Below are positions 7,221-7,566 of a DNA stretch of 7,566 bases, piece after piece. The notes under the pieces were generated by a model, which did no database searches, was not told where the DNA came from, and worked only from the letters and a program-made list of their open reading frames with translations. The stretch is taken from the NCBI GenBank assembly GCA_002311835.1, contig DBZY01000014.1, positions 1 to 7,566 on the forward strand, read 5' to 3'. The DNA comes from Proteobacteria bacterium UBA1148 (GTDB taxonomy: Bacteria > Pseudomonadota > Gammaproteobacteria > Steroidobacterales > Rariloculaceae). The translations under genes and the position numbers were made by a program. The number at the start of each line of letters is the position of its first letter. Position 1 is the stretch's first letter.

Positions 7221-7566
7221 CGGTATGTGCTGACCTTTGACGTGGCTGAATACCGTCACGTGCGTCTCGTAATATCGTGAGCGCTTCAAGCGTCCGTGTG
7301 GAGCCGCATATCCACAGCGGATCAGGTATATCAACAACCTCTGTGCTCGCTAGCAGTGCGCGTAGCGCTGGATGGCGCAAACTCTCAGAAGCTAAAGCAG
7401 GGGGTTCACTCCAAGGGTGCCCTAGGTCGATCAACTCGGGCTGAAGAATCAGTAACTCTTCAAGAGAAACTTTACGTCCGCCAGAGAAACCGAGTCGATC
7501 ACCTATAGTCTCGAATCCAGCGATTCGCGTGATGTCAGCAATGAGAGAATTTTTTCCAGTTGTCCT
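7213..7566 (-). CDS. BtuF/FecB-type periplasmic binding protein, C-terminal fragment
   Basis: The frame is open from the right edge to a TGA at 7215-7213, giving the last 117 residues of a protein whose start is outside the window. The fragment begins RTTGKNSLIADITRIAGFET, continues with GGRKVSLEELLILQPELIDL and ends with HPALRALL and PDPLWICGSTRTLEAL. This G-x-NSL / AG / VSLEELL / P-L order is typical of the second lobe of class III binding proteins that serve FecCD-type permeases. The LWICG and HPAL elements resemble BtuF-like proteins of proteobacteria rather than siderophore binders, though this is a judgement from memory. Its stop overlaps the permease start by 8 bases. The TTG at 7434 is an internal Leu codon, not a start. 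The ligand is inferred, and the signal peptide cannot be checked here. Confidence 0.85.
   Translation of the reverse strand, partial: RTTGKNSLIADITRIAGFETIGDRLGFSGGRKVSLEELLILQPELIDLGHPWSEPPALASESLRHPALRALLASTEVVDIPDPLWICGSTRTLEALTILRDARDGIQPRQRSAHTDG

Noticed and set aside
7221..7337. N-terminal extension of the permease from an ATG at 7337
   Set aside because: The extra 39 residues are polar and unlike FecCD proteins, and lie inside the reading frame of the binding-protein gene.
7213..7434. Separate small gene starting at a TTG at 7434
   Set aside because: The frame continues open to the window edge with clear binding-protein sequence; the TTG is an internal leucine codon.

Overview
The window is chromosomal-type DNA from a Gram-negative bacterium, most likely a proteobacterium and perhaps a gammaproteobacterium. 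The evidence is an AmtB-type ammonium channel, a TonB-dependent outer-membrane receptor with a signal peptide, and a matching periplasmic binding-protein ABC importer. Base composition is near 50% GC by eye. Genes are tightly packed. I see no rRNA, tRNA, CRISPR array or insertion sequence.

Layout. At the left edge, on the plus strand, is the 3' end of an amt gene (2-382). A GC-poor spacer with a perfect hairpin follows (403-443), then a small four-helix MerC-domain membrane protein (573-974). Everything to the right is on the minus strand and converges on the merC-like gene. Read 5' to 3' from the right edge, it holds a truncated periplasmic binding protein of the BtuF/FecB type (7213-7566), a FecCD/BtuC-type permease (6219-7220), a BtuD/FecE-type ATPase (5440-6222), a BtuB-like TonB-dependent receptor (3533-5440), a DmeF-type cation diffusion facilitator (2594-3517) and a ModF-like tandem ABC ATPase (984-2492).

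How the genes work together. The first five minus-strand genes overlap by 8, 4 and 1 bases and are then separated by 15 bases, so they read as one operon. Four of them form a complete route into the cell: receptor across the outer membrane, binding protein in the periplasm, permease plus ATPase across the inner membrane. The BtuB-like receptor and BtuF-like protein suggest cobalamin or another corrinoid or metal chelate. The fifth gene resembles DmeF, a Co2+/Ni2+ exporter, so the operon seems to join uptake of a (probably cobalt-containing) compound with efflux of the free metal. The ModF-like ATPase lies 101 bases further on and may have its own promoter. The operon's 5' end, where a cobalamin riboswitch or metal-responsive operator would be expected, lies beyond the right edge.
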